Part shown: one piece after another, positions 1 to 7,178 of the stretch
How the letters are laid out: each line of letters begins with the position of its first letter
How positions within the stretch are numbered: position 1 is the first letter of the stretch
Assembly: GCF_018224885.1 (NCBI RefSeq)
Contig: NZ_JAGTXB010000030.1
Location: 1 to 64,000 of the forward strand
Direction of reading: 5' to 3'
From: Chitinophaga hostae
GTDB lineage: Bacteria > Bacteroidota > Bacteroidia > Chitinophagales > Chitinophagaceae
Length of the DNA: 64,000 nucleotides
Program-made: the position numbers and the translations under genes
Notes under the pieces: model-generated
The model's database searches: none
Told to the model about the DNA's origin: nothing
What the model saw: only the letters and a program-made list of their open reading frames with translations

Positions 1-63
1 TATAATATTATTGTTTTACTGTTTGAAGCGCTGGAAAAAGCCGGTTTATTCAGCCATACATAA
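1..63 (+). CDS. 3' end of an unidentified gene (partial)
   Basis: Frame 1 is open from the window edge to a TAA at 61-63 and reads as a plausible helical C-terminus ending GLFSHT. A hairpin followed by eight T residues lies about 40 bases downstream, as expected after the last gene of a transcript. With only 20 residues visible the product cannot be named, and it may be chance. Confidence 0.4.
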   Translation, partial: YNIIVLLFEALEKAGLFSHT

Positions 64-100
64 AACCCGGCGTTCCAAACACAAATTTACAACGGTTCAT

Positions 101-134
101 GCCAGCATTTCCGGTACATGCAGGCGTTTTTTTT
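101..134 (+). terminator. Intrinsic terminator after the partial first gene
   Basis: GCC-A-GCAT (101-108) pairs with ATGC-A-GGC (118-125) across one A-A mismatch and is followed by eight T at 127-134. It separates the upstream gene from the EF-G leader. Confidence 0.5.
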
Positions 135-197
135 GTATAAAGATGGGAAAAAGGACCTGATCTCCGGGAAAACGATCTGCCAACAATAGCCTGCAAC

Positions 198-229
198 TTG
201 TTTTTTTCCCTTTAAATAACGTATCTTTG
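198..229 (+). promoter_or_regulatory. Bacteroidota-type promoter for the EF-G leader transcript
   Basis: A -33-like TTG at 198-200 and a -7 element TATCTTTG at 222-229, matching TAnnTTTG, are separated by 21 bases. Transcription would begin near 236, giving a leader of about 385 nt before the EF-G start at 623. Confidence 0.6.
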
Positions 230-248
230 CGGAGCAATTTAAAACACA

Positions 249-368
249 TGAAACGTATACTCACATATCAGGCAGACAGGCATTCAGCTACCGTTATCAG
301 AGCGGTAATTGCAAGTACTTGTATTGTCTTAATTCAAGACGGGGAGGCAGATCCATCCCGGATATGAG
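249..368 (+). CDS. Putative leader peptide 1 of the EF-G gene (39 aa)
   Basis: A 39-codon ORF starting about 13 nt after the inferred transcription start (MKRILTYQADRHS...) and ending at TGA 366-368. The stop codon lies inside ATGAGAGG (364-371), an exact complement of CCTCTCAT at 570-577 in the second downstream hairpin. A ribosome on this stop codon would therefore mask a segment able to interfere with that hairpin. The peptide has no recognisable domain. Its position, just after the promoter and just before a hairpin plus T-run, is the main reason to take it as a translated leader. It could still be a chance ORF. Confidence 0.4.
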
Positions 369-399
369 AGGTTAATATAACTCCTGAAATCTTTTCATG

Positions 400-430
400 G
401 GCCTCTTCATCCGAAGAGGCCTTTTTATTT
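400..430 (+). terminator. Leader hairpin 1 (attenuator candidate)
   Basis: GGCCTCTTC (400-408) and GAAGAGGCC (413-421) form a perfect 9-bp stem with a 4-nt loop, followed by TTTTTATTT. It sits inside the transcript between the promoter at 198-229 and the EF-G gene, so it would act as an attenuator rather than an end-of-operon terminator. Confidence 0.6.
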
Positions 431-478
431 GCTTCCCCCACTACCCCGGAACTTTTGAAAACACTCAAATTGATTATC

Positions 479-538
479 ATGAACTGCAACAGGAAATTTA
501 TTATTAAAACATTGTCAGTTACACGGCTGGACCGGTAA
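479..538 (+). CDS. Putative leader peptide 2 of the EF-G gene (19 aa)
   Basis: A 19-codon ORF (MNCNRKFIIKTLSVTRLDR) between the two leader hairpins, ending 26 bases before the second. The arrangement repeats that of leader peptide 1 with hairpin 1: short ORF, then stem-loop plus T-run. It is rich in Arg, Lys and Asn. Coding status is inferred only from this arrangement. Confidence 0.3.
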   Translation: MNCNRKFIIKTLSVTRLDR

Positions 539-564
539 TGCAGGGCATCCTGTTGCATGTTTGC

Positions 565-599
565 AAAGGCCTCTCATTACCAGATGAGAGGCCTTTTTT
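565..599 (+). terminator. Leader hairpin 2 (attenuator candidate)
   Basis: AAAGGCCTCTCAT (565-577) pairs perfectly with ATGAGAGGCCTTT (584-596) around a 6-nt loop, with T residues to 599. It ends 24 bases before the EF-G start. As a 13-bp stem with a T-run it should terminate strongly unless its left arm is captured, for example by the identical ATGAGAGG copy at 364-371. Confidence 0.65.
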
Positions 600-622
600 A
601 TTCCTTTTTAAATAGCAATTAT

Positions 623-2698
623 ATGAAACGCTTAGCGGATTTTAGAAATATAGGTATCATGGCTCACGTTGATGCAGGTAAAACAACGCTTACTGAACGT
701 ATGCTTTACTTCACGGGCTTTACACATAAACTGGGTAATGTAGACGAAGGTAATACCGTCATGGACAGCGATCCACAGGAAGAAAAAAGAGGTATCACTA
801 TTTCATCTGCGGCGATCACTACTTACTGGCAACACCAGGATAATACCTGGCAGATCAATATTATTGATACACCCGGTCACGTAGACTTCACCGCTGAAGT
901 AGAACGCTCTTTGCGCGTGCTCGACAGCGCCATCGCCGTATTTTGCGCACGTTCCGGCGTGCAGCCTCAGTCGGAAACAGTATGGCATCAGGCGAATCAT
1001 TACAACATCCCCCGCATTGCGTTCATTAATAAAATGGACAGGCAGGGCGCCGACTTCCGGCGTGTTGTTACCGAAATACGGGAACGCCTCAACGCTAATG
1101 CGCTGCCGGTGCAAATTCCTGTTGGCGTGGAAGATGACTTTACCGGTGTAATAGATTTGATCACCATGAAAGCATTAATTTGGAATGCTGCCGATGGTAA
1201 AACATATGATACGATAAACATTCCGGCGGAATTACTGGATACCGCGAGGGAAGCCAGGACCCACCTGCTGGAAGAACTATCATTGCTGGATGAGTCGTTA
1301 CTGAATAAGTATACTGCTAACCCGGCCGGCGTCAGTCCGGCGGATATATACGCTGCCCTCCGCGGCGCTACCATCCGCATGGAAGCGGTACCGGTACTGG
1401 CAGGCGCTGCGTATAAAAACAAAGGCATACAACCCCTGCTGGATGCAGTGGCCATTTATCTTCCTGCTCCTTCGGATGTGGAAGCCATAAACGCTACCGA
1501 TCCGGATACAGGGCAAACGGTGAAGATCAGCGTTAGCGAAACGTCGCCACTGGCTGCCCTTGCGTTTAAGATCATCACCGATGACTACGTAGGCAAGTTA
1601 ACGTTAGTGCGTTTATACGCCGGCGTACTACGTAGCGGAGATACGCTGTGGAACAGTCGCACCGGCCGCAATGTAAGAATCAGCCGCCTGATGCGCATCA
1701 TGTCCGATAAATATGAAACGGTGGAAGAAATTGGCCCCGGCGATATTGGCGCGGTAGTAGGTTTAAAGGATGTGAAAACTGGCGATACCCTCTCACATCC
1801 CGACCACCCCGTAATGCTGGAAAAGATCAGCTTCCCGGAACCCATGATCGGTTATGCGATAGAAGCCAGGTCTGCTAAAGACAATGACAAATTAGGCGAT
1901 GCCCTCGCCAGGTTGCTGGACGAAGATCCAACGCTTAGTGTGGCAGTAGATAACGCCACCGGGCAAACGATACTCAAAGGCATGGGCGAACTCCACCTGG
2001 AAGTGGTGCTGGAAAAGCTGGCCTCACAATATCACCTGGAGATTAACAAAGGAAAACCGCAGATTGCGTACAAGGAAATATTTACGAAAGCCGTTACCCA
2101 CCACGAAGTGTATAAAAAACAGAATGGTGGCTCCGGTAACTTTGCGGAAATTGAATTTGAATTATCACCGAGAGAAGATGATACACCAGGACTGGAGTTT
2201 ATTAACGAAATCAAAGGTGGTGTGATTCCAAAAGAATTTATCCCTTCGATCAGCAAAGGCTTTGAATCTGCCATGTATAATGGCGCGCTGGCCGGCTACC
2301 CGGTGAAATCCATGCGCGTAAGATTGCTGGATGGAAAAATTCACTCCAACGACTCCCATGCCCTGGACTTTGAACATGCCGCTATCATCGGGTTCAAAAA
2401 CGTAGCGGCAAAAGCAGCGCCAAGACTGCTGGAACCCTGGATGAAAGTCAGCGTTACCATGCCGGAAGAATATACCGGCGTATTAACCGGCGACCTGAAC
2501 AGACGACGCGGTGTGATCAAACACATGGAGATGGACGGGCTGCAGCAAACCATCACGGCGATGGTGCCTTTATCCGAATTATTCGGCTATATAACGGTGC
2601 TGCGCACACTCTCTTCCGGCAGAGCCGCCGCGTCCCTGACGTTTGAGAACTATCAGGCCGTTCCTGAAAACATCAGTAGCAACCTGCTGGTGAAATAA
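623..2698 (+). CDS. fusA: Elongation factor G paralogue
   Basis: A 691-residue translational GTPase of EF-G size, moving tRNAs and mRNA through the ribosome at the cost of GTP. The G domain is intact: P-loop AHVDAGKTT (about residues 13-21), switch II DTPGH, NKMD specificity motif, and a GAAYKNKG segment where EF-G has GSAFKNKG. Later domains carry EF-G hallmarks such as GGSGNF, EEYTGVLTGDLNRRRG and a C-terminal RTLSSGRA. ATG 623 gives the standard EF-G N-terminus (MKRLADFRNIGIMAHVDAGK). An in-frame ATG at 557 lies inside the second leader hairpin and is unlikely. The gene stands alone rather than beside rpsL, rpsG or tuf, which suggests an additional EF-G copy. It is preceded by two small ORFs with attenuator-like hairpins. 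It resembles EF-G more than TetQ/TetM ribosome-protection proteins, although I cannot exclude a resistance role. Confidence 0.85.
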   Translation: MKRLADFRNIGIMAHVDAGKTTLTERMLYFTGFTHKLGNVDEGNTVMDSDPQEEKRGITISSAAITTYWQHQDNTWQINIIDTPGHVDFTAEVERSLRVLDSAIAVFCARSGVQPQSETVWHQANHYNIPRIAFINKMDRQGADFRRVVTEIRERLNANALPVQIPVGVEDDFTGVIDLITMKALIWNAADGKTYDTINIPAELLDTAREARTHLLEELSLLDESLLNKYTANPAGVSPADIYAALRGATIRMEAVPVLAGAAYKNKGIQPLLDAVAIYLPAPSDVEAINATDPDTGQTVKISVSETSPLAALAFKIITDDYVGKLTLVRLYAGVLRSGDTLWNSRTGRNVRISRLMRIMSDKYETVEEIGPGDIGAVVGLKDVKTGDTLSHPDHPVMLEKISFPEPMIGYAIEARSAKDNDKLGDALARLLDEDPTLSVAVDNATGQTILKGMGELHLEVVLEKLASQYHLEINKGKPQIAYKEIFTKAVTHHEVYKKQNGGSGNFAEIEFELSPREDDTPGLEFINEIKGGVIPKEFIPSISKGFESAMYNGALAGYPVKSMRVRLLDGKIHSNDSHALDFEHAAIIGFKNVAAKAAPRLLEPWMKVSVTMPEEYTGVLTGDLNRRRGVIKHMEMDGLQQTITAMVPLSELFGYITVLRTLSSGRAAASLTFENYQAVPENISSNLLVK

Positions 2699-2703
2699 AA
2701 AAG

Positions 2704-2738
2704 AAAATGGTGAAGGACAAAAGCCTTCACCATTTTTT
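2704..2738. terminator. Bidirectional terminator between EF-G gene and lipoprotein gene
   Basis: AAAATGGTGAAGG (2704-2716) pairs with CCTTCACCATTTT (2724-2736). A/T runs on both flanks allow use by the plus-strand EF-G gene and by the convergent minus-strand lipoprotein gene. Confidence 0.8.
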
Positions 2739-2759
2739 CTATCACTATAAAACCTTACC

Positions 2760-3356
2760 CTATTTTAATGCTGCGTTGTCTTCCCGTACATCCTGGTAAA
2801 ATTGCTTTACCAACCGGCTGTCGGGCAGGGAATTCAAAACGGCAATGAGCCATTTCCCTTCCTTACGCACTACTTTTCCTTTATAATAACCCACAGACAT
2901 CAGTTGTATTTGTCCGCTGGTTAGATCCGTCCACAAACACGACGCGTACATGCTTACTTTTACGGTATCATTTACACCGGGGAAAAACTGCATGTTGGTA
3001 ATCATGTGCCGGGGTTGAAAATGAGAATTTTTGGTGCTCTTGACCAGGGTATCAATTTTAGCTGTCCAGTTTTGTTTCCCTCTCAGTTTTACGCCATCTA
3101 TTTCCCCGCGGATACTATCGTCCATGAACTCCATACATTTGCCGAGATCGGCGTTGTCGAAATGTTCGCAGAAACCAAGTATCACTCTTTCTATCTCTTG
3201 CTGGTCTTTAAATCCGAATTGGCTGGCAGCAGCACTGGCTTCCGGAACCGCGGTGGAGTCCATCGAAACCGGCTTTTCTTTAGGGGATGACTGACAGGAA
3301 AACAGTCCTGTTAAGCTACAGACTACTGTGGTGGTAATAAGGAAATATCTGAACAT
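2760..3356 (-). CDS. Lipoprotein with SnoaL/NTF2-like domain
   Basis: A 198-residue protein with a hydrophobic signal ending in a lipobox-like LFSC (Cys21), so probably an outer-membrane or periplasmic lipoprotein. Residues of about 45-185 resemble the SnoaL/DUF4440 cone fold: an N-terminal helix with a 'FCEHFDNADLGKCMEFMDD' pattern followed by strands ending in GKWLIAVLNS. No catalytic function can be assigned. ATG 3356 is preferred because the reading frame further upstream only offers a TTG. It converges on the EF-G gene and shares its terminator. Confidence 0.6.
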   Translation of the reverse strand: MFRYFLITTTVVCSLTGLFSCQSSPKEKPVSMDSTAVPEASAAASQFGFKDQQEIERVILGFCEHFDNADLGKCMEFMDDSIRGEIDGVKLRGKQNWTAKIDTLVKSTKNSHFQPRHMITNMQFFPGVNDTVKVSMYASCLWTDLTSGQIQLMSVGYYKGKVVRKEGKWLIAVLNSLPDSRLVKQFYQDVREDNAALK

Positions 3357-3423
3357 CAGGTAAATTTTATGATATAACAAAACAAATGCATAATAAGTTT
3401 TATTATATCATAAAATATGTTGC

Positions 3424-4461
3424 TTATAAAGGGCAGTTCTGGTGGTAATCAATCAGTTCAATAGGAGTACTGGCCAGTTCAATGCCCTTGTAGTAGGCGG
3501 CTATTTCATCCAGCACCGCTTCCACCTCTTCCACTGTTTTCAGGGTCACCAAACGGCTGCGGAATTGTTTGATATCCGGTAATCCTTTCAGGTAATTGGC
3601 ATAACACCCCCTCATTTCGTTGATTCCCTGAACAGGGCCTTTCCATTCTACTGATAAGCGCAGGTGCTTCTTACTCACCGCAATGCGTTCTTCCAGGGTA
3701 GGTCCTGCCATGATTTCGCCGGTATTCACATAATGCCTGATTTCCCGGAACAGCCATGGATAACCAATTACCGCCCTACCAATCATAATGCCATCCACAC
3801 CATACCTGTTTTTATACTCCAGGGCTTTTTGCGGACTATTGATATCGCCATTACCAAAAATAGGAATATGTATCCGGGGGTTATTCTTCACTTTGCCGAT
3901 CAGGTCCCAGTCGGCCTGGCCTTTGTACATCTGGCAGCGCGTACGTCCGTGGATGGCAAGGGCCTTGATGCCCACATCCTGCAGGCGTTCTGCTACTTCT
4001 TCTATGTTTTTGGAATCCTCATCCCAGCCCAAACGGGTTTTCACCGTTACCGGCAGCTTCGTTGCCTTTACACAGGCAGCTGTAAGGCGTACCATCAGGT
4101 CAAGATCCTTTAATACCCCTGCGCCGGCACCTCTTCCCGCCACCTTTTTTACCGGGCAACCAAAGTTGATATCCAACAGATCAGGGTTGGTTACATCCAC
4201 TATTCTCGCTGCCATAGCAAGACTATCCTCGTCACCGCCAAAGATCTGAATGCCGACAGGCCGCTCATATTCGAAAATATCCAGCTTTTTCCGGCACTTA
4301 ATAGCATCTCGGATCAAACCTTCACTGGATATAAATTCCGTATACATCAGATCCGCACCGGCATCCTTGCACACCGCCCTGAACGGAGGATCACTTACAT
4401 CCTCCATAGGCGCCAGCAGCAAAGGGAAATCGGGCAGCGTTATGTTGTCAATCTTTACCAA
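3424..4461 (-). CDS. dusB: tRNA-dihydrouridine synthase, DusB type
   Basis: Reduces uridines in the D-loop of tRNA to dihydrouridine using FMN and NADPH. The sequence shows the FMN-binding N-terminus LLLAPMEDVSDPPFR, the active-site segment DINFGCPVKKV with catalytic Cys102, the GAGAGVL loop, VKTRLGWD, IHGRTR, IFGNGDI and a GIMIGRAVIGYPWLF phosphate-binding end. A TTG at 4461 gives MVKIDNITLPDFP and 345 residues, a usual length. The frame continues to a TTG at 4509 but has no ATG upstream, and the longer version would overlap a -7-like element at 4487-4494. Single gene, divergent from the ergothioneine cluster. Confidence 0.9.
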   Translation of the reverse strand: MVKIDNITLPDFPLLLAPMEDVSDPPFRAVCKDAGADLMYTEFISSEGLIRDAIKCRKKLDIFEYERPVGIQIFGGDEDSLAMAARIVDVTNPDLLDINFGCPVKKVAGRGAGAGVLKDLDLMVRLTAACVKATKLPVTVKTRLGWDEDSKNIEEVAERLQDVGIKALAIHGRTRCQMYKGQADWDLIGKVKNNPRIHIPIFGNGDINSPQKALEYKNRYGVDGIMIGRAVIGYPWLFREIRHYVNTGEIMAGPTLEERIAVSKKHLRLSVEWKGPVQGINEMRGCYANYLKGLPDIKQFRSRLVTLKTVEEVEAVLDEIAAYYKGIELASTPIELIDYHQNCPL

Positions 4462-4486
4462 AATCAATATTTTTTCGCAGAAGCGG

Positions 4487-4494
4487 CAAAGATA
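4487..4494 (-). promoter_or_regulatory. -7 element upstream of dusB
   Basis: On the minus strand this reads TATCTTTG, matching the Bacteroidota TAnnTTTG consensus, 26 bases upstream of the proposed TTG start. No convincing -33 element was seen. Confidence 0.4.
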
Positions 4495-4521
4495 AGCATT
4501 ATTGCGCAATGAGTGGGGAGC

Positions 4522-4722
4522 GGGCGCCTTCGGCGCTTGTCTTTGGGCAGGATTAAGATGATTTTAATGATTTTTCTGATTTTATCTTTTTCAACAAAAC
4601 ATCTTTATCCCTTTGCATAAGCTTTTAACAATAAAGTAAGCGCCTCTTTCAAAAAGAAATAAAATCAGAAAAATCATTAAAATCATCTTAATCCTGCCCA
4701 AAGACAAGCGCCGAAGGCGCCC
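4522..4722. repeat. Family A long inverted repeat, copy A1
   Basis: Two 64-bp arms (4522-4585 and 4659-4722) are exact reverse complements around a 73-bp AT-rich centre. The arms contain the family core TTGTCTTTG-nn-CAGGATTAA followed by TGATT/ATGATT repeats, and end in a GC-rich GGCGCCTTCGGCGC segment. It fills most of the region between the divergent dusB and ergothioneine-cluster starts. It is the only copy not placed just after a stop codon. I see no ORF within it. Confidence 0.9.
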
Positions 4723-4799
4723 CTTTTCCGCATAAGTCGCAAATTTTTCCTACATTCCGTTGGTATAATCTTTGGCCCCCGCTCCTTAAATCTTTCCAC

Positions 4800-6179
4800 A
4801 TGCAAAAATTTGACGCCATAGTAATCGGATCTGGTCAGGGTGGCAACCCACTGGCTAAAAAAATGGCAGAAAAGGGATGGAAAACTGCGCTCGTTGAACA
4901 ACGCTACCTGGGTGGCACCTGCATCAACGACGGTTGTACCCCCACCAAAGCAATGATTGCCTGCGCGAAAGTAGCGCATACCGTTTTTCACAGTAAACTA
5001 TGGGGAGTACACAGCCATGGTTTAATGGTGGACCTTCCCTTCATAGTAGCCAGGAAAAATAATATCGTGGAACAATTCCGCGAAGGAACCGCAAAAGGAT
5101 TACATGCCGACGGCGTATCCGTTTTCATGGGCACCGCTGCCTTTACCGGCAACAAAACCATAAAGGTAACCGGGCATAAGGGAGAAGAAAATATCCTCAC
5201 TGCCGATCATATCTTCATCAATACCGGCACTACACCTCATATACCGCCCATTGAGGGCCTGGCAGATGTTCCCTGGCTTACCTCCACCACCATCCTGGAT
5301 GAAATCGTGATTCCAAAATCGTTGATCATTCTCGGTGGCAGCTATATTGCGCTTGAAATGGGACAGCTCTATAAACGTTTAGGCAGCGCCGTTACCATTG
5401 TAGAAACATCTACGCAGCTGGTATCCAAAGAAGATCCCGATGTTGCCGCCGTGATCAGGAAAATGCTTGAATCGGAAGACCTGCTGATATACACCGGTAC
5501 CCAGGCGGAACGGGTTACTAAAAACGGCAAAAATATCCAGGTGGACATCGTTACCGGCACCAGCAGGGAAACACTCACGGCAACGCATATACTGGTTGCG
5601 ACCGGCCGCAGTCCGCAAACAGCCGCCTTACAACTGCAACATACCAACATACTCACCGATGAAAAAGGATATATTCAGACCAACGAACGGCTGGAAACCA
5701 CGGAACCCGGCGTGTATGCCATAGGCGATGTAAAAGGGGGACCGGCATTCACACATATTTCTTACAATGATCATCTCATTATTTATAAAAATTTGTTTGA
5801 AAATGCTAACTTATCCGTGAAAACAAGACAGGTACCCTATTGCATGTTTACCGATCCGCAATTGGGTCGTATAGGCATCACCGAAAAAGAAGCAGCGAAG
5901 GAAGGCATCCCGGTGAAAGTAGCTTGTCTGAGTATGGATAAAGTGGCCAGAGCCATTGAAACCGGGCAAACAAGAGGCTTTATGAAAGCGCTGGTGCATG
6001 AACATACCGACCAGGTACTCGGAGCAGCGGTGATAGGCCCGGAAGGCGGTGAGATCATGTCGCTCCTCCAAATGGCCATGCTGGGAGGTATTACGGCCAA
6101 ACAATTACGTGAAATGGTGTTCGCTCATCCGCTGTACGCTGAATCGTTGAATAACCTCTTTATGACACTGGAAAAATAG
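4800..6179 (+). CDS. Class I pyridine nucleotide-disulfide oxidoreductase (MerA/Lpd-like flavoprotein)
   Basis: A 459-residue FAD-dependent dithiol/disulfide reductase-like enzyme. The FAD site GSGQGG is at residues 10-15, the redox motif GGTCINDGCTPTK has Cys41 and Cys46, a second Rossmann motif GGSYIALEMG binds NAD(P)H, FAD motif YAIGDV follows, and HPLYAE (His443, Glu448) is the C-terminal acid-base pair that would come from the partner subunit. It lacks the N-terminal HMA domain and terminal Cys pair of true mercuric reductase and is not beside a 2-oxoacid dehydrogenase, so mercury reduction and lipoamide oxidation are both doubtful. It is the first gene of the ergothioneine cluster, 45 bases before the ABC ATPase. 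Reduction of an oxidised thiol/thione linked to that pathway is an inference. Confidence 0.85.
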   Translation: MQKFDAIVIGSGQGGNPLAKKMAEKGWKTALVEQRYLGGTCINDGCTPTKAMIACAKVAHTVFHSKLWGVHSHGLMVDLPFIVARKNNIVEQFREGTAKGLHADGVSVFMGTAAFTGNKTIKVTGHKGEENILTADHIFINTGTTPHIPPIEGLADVPWLTSTTILDEIVIPKSLIILGGSYIALEMGQLYKRLGSAVTIVETSTQLVSKEDPDVAAVIRKMLESEDLLIYTGTQAERVTKNGKNIQVDIVTGTSRETLTATHILVATGRSPQTAALQLQHTNILTDEKGYIQTNERLETTEPGVYAIGDVKGGPAFTHISYNDHLIIYKNLFENANLSVKTRQVPYCMFTDPQLGRIGITEKEAAKEGIPVKVACLSMDKVARAIETGQTRGFMKALVHEHTDQVLGAAVIGPEGGEIMSLLQMAMLGGITAKQLREMVFAHPLYAESLNNLFMTLEK

Positions 6180-6224
6180 GCATCGGATTGAGCAAGTTTT
6201 TCCCCATATCATCATAAATAACCA

Positions 6225-7169
6225 ATGATTAAACTGGATCATGTCTCAAAAAATTTCGGCCCGGAAAAAAAAGCCGTCAATGATATTTCTTTTGAAGTAC
6301 ACCCCGGAGAAACCCTCGTGCTCCTGGGTACGAGCGGCTGTGGCAAAACCACTACCCTGCGCATGATCAACCGGTTGCTGGAAGCCGATAGCGGCCACAT
6401 CTTTGTAAACGGTAAAGAAATAAAGACCTTGGCACCGGAGCTGCTCCGCCGCAATATTGGCTATGTATTACAAAACACCGGGCTGTTTCCTCATTATACG
6501 GTCAGTGAAAACATCGGCATCGTACCGGCACTTCTGAACTGGGACAAAACCCGCATCCGGGAGCGCACTATAACGTTAATGGATAAACTCCGTTTGCCTG
6601 CTGCCGGCTACAGCAACGTATATCCTCATCAGCTCAGTGGCGGCCAGCAGCAACGCGTAGGCCTGGCCCGTGCACTGGCAGCAGATGCGCCGGTACTGCT
6701 CATGGACGAACCATTCGGCGCATTGGACCCCTTAACCCGTATCAGCGTGCGCCGGGAATTCAAAGCCCTGGATGAACTGAACAACAAAACCATTATACTC
6801 GTTACACACGATGTGGAAGAAGCATTTGAACTGGGCAACCGCATTTGCCTGATGAACGAAGGACGTATACAGCAACTGGGAGCCCCCCTCGAACTGCTGT
6901 TTCATCCGGCCAATGATTTCGTTCGCTCATTCCTTGATCCGCAACGACTGCAACTGGAACTGAAAGCACTAAAAATAAAAGACCTCTGGACATGGATACC
7001 CGACAAACCGGCAACAACCGACAATGCCAGGTTGCTCACCGCCGAAAACAGCTGCTGGGAAGCGCTGGATGCCATCACTTCCCAACCGGTAACCGTTATG
7101 CATAACCAGGCGAAAAAAATAATAGACGGCAACGGACTAATGGAAGCAGTAGCTGCCTATAAACAATAA
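6225..7169 (+). CDS. ABC transporter ATP-binding protein, OpuCA/EgtV-like
   Basis: A 314-residue ATPase that would energise the importer encoded 9 bases downstream. It has Walker A GTSGCGKTT, signature LSGGQQQRVG, Walker B VLLMDEPFGALDP and the switch His in THDVEEAF, all typical of the quaternary-amine (ProV/OpuCA) group. The C-terminal part after residue about 245 is short and may be a reduced, non-tandem CBS-like region. The family includes osmoprotectant importers and the ergothioneine importer ATPase EgtV. The egtB and egtD genes in the same unit favour ergothioneine or a related betaine, but the sequence alone does not settle the substrate. Confidence 0.85.
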   Translation: MIKLDHVSKNFGPEKKAVNDISFEVHPGETLVLLGTSGCGKTTTLRMINRLLEADSGHIFVNGKEIKTLAPELLRRNIGYVLQNTGLFPHYTVSENIGIVPALLNWDKTRIRERTITLMDKLRLPAAGYSNVYPHQLSGGQQQRVGLARALAADAPVLLMDEPFGALDPLTRISVRREFKALDELNNKTIILVTHDVEEAFELGNRICLMNEGRIQQLGAPLELLFHPANDFVRSFLDPQRLQLELKALKIKDLWTWIPDKPATTDNARLLTAENSCWEALDAITSQPVTVMHNQAKKIIDGNGLMEAVAAYKQ

Positions 7170-7178
7170 CACAACAGC

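Noticed and set aside
623..2698. Calling the EF-G gene a TetQ-type ribosome-protection gene because of its leader
   Set aside because: Domain IV and C-terminal motifs and the length fit EF-G better; the leader is suggestive but not enough.
4522..4722. Palindrome A1 as an insertion sequence or a CRISPR repeat
   Set aside because: No ORF of transposase size inside, no target-site duplication that I can see, and no regularly spaced direct repeats.
4800..6179. Annotating the flavoprotein as mercuric reductase
   Set aside because: No HMA domain, no C-terminal Cys pair and no other mer gene nearby.
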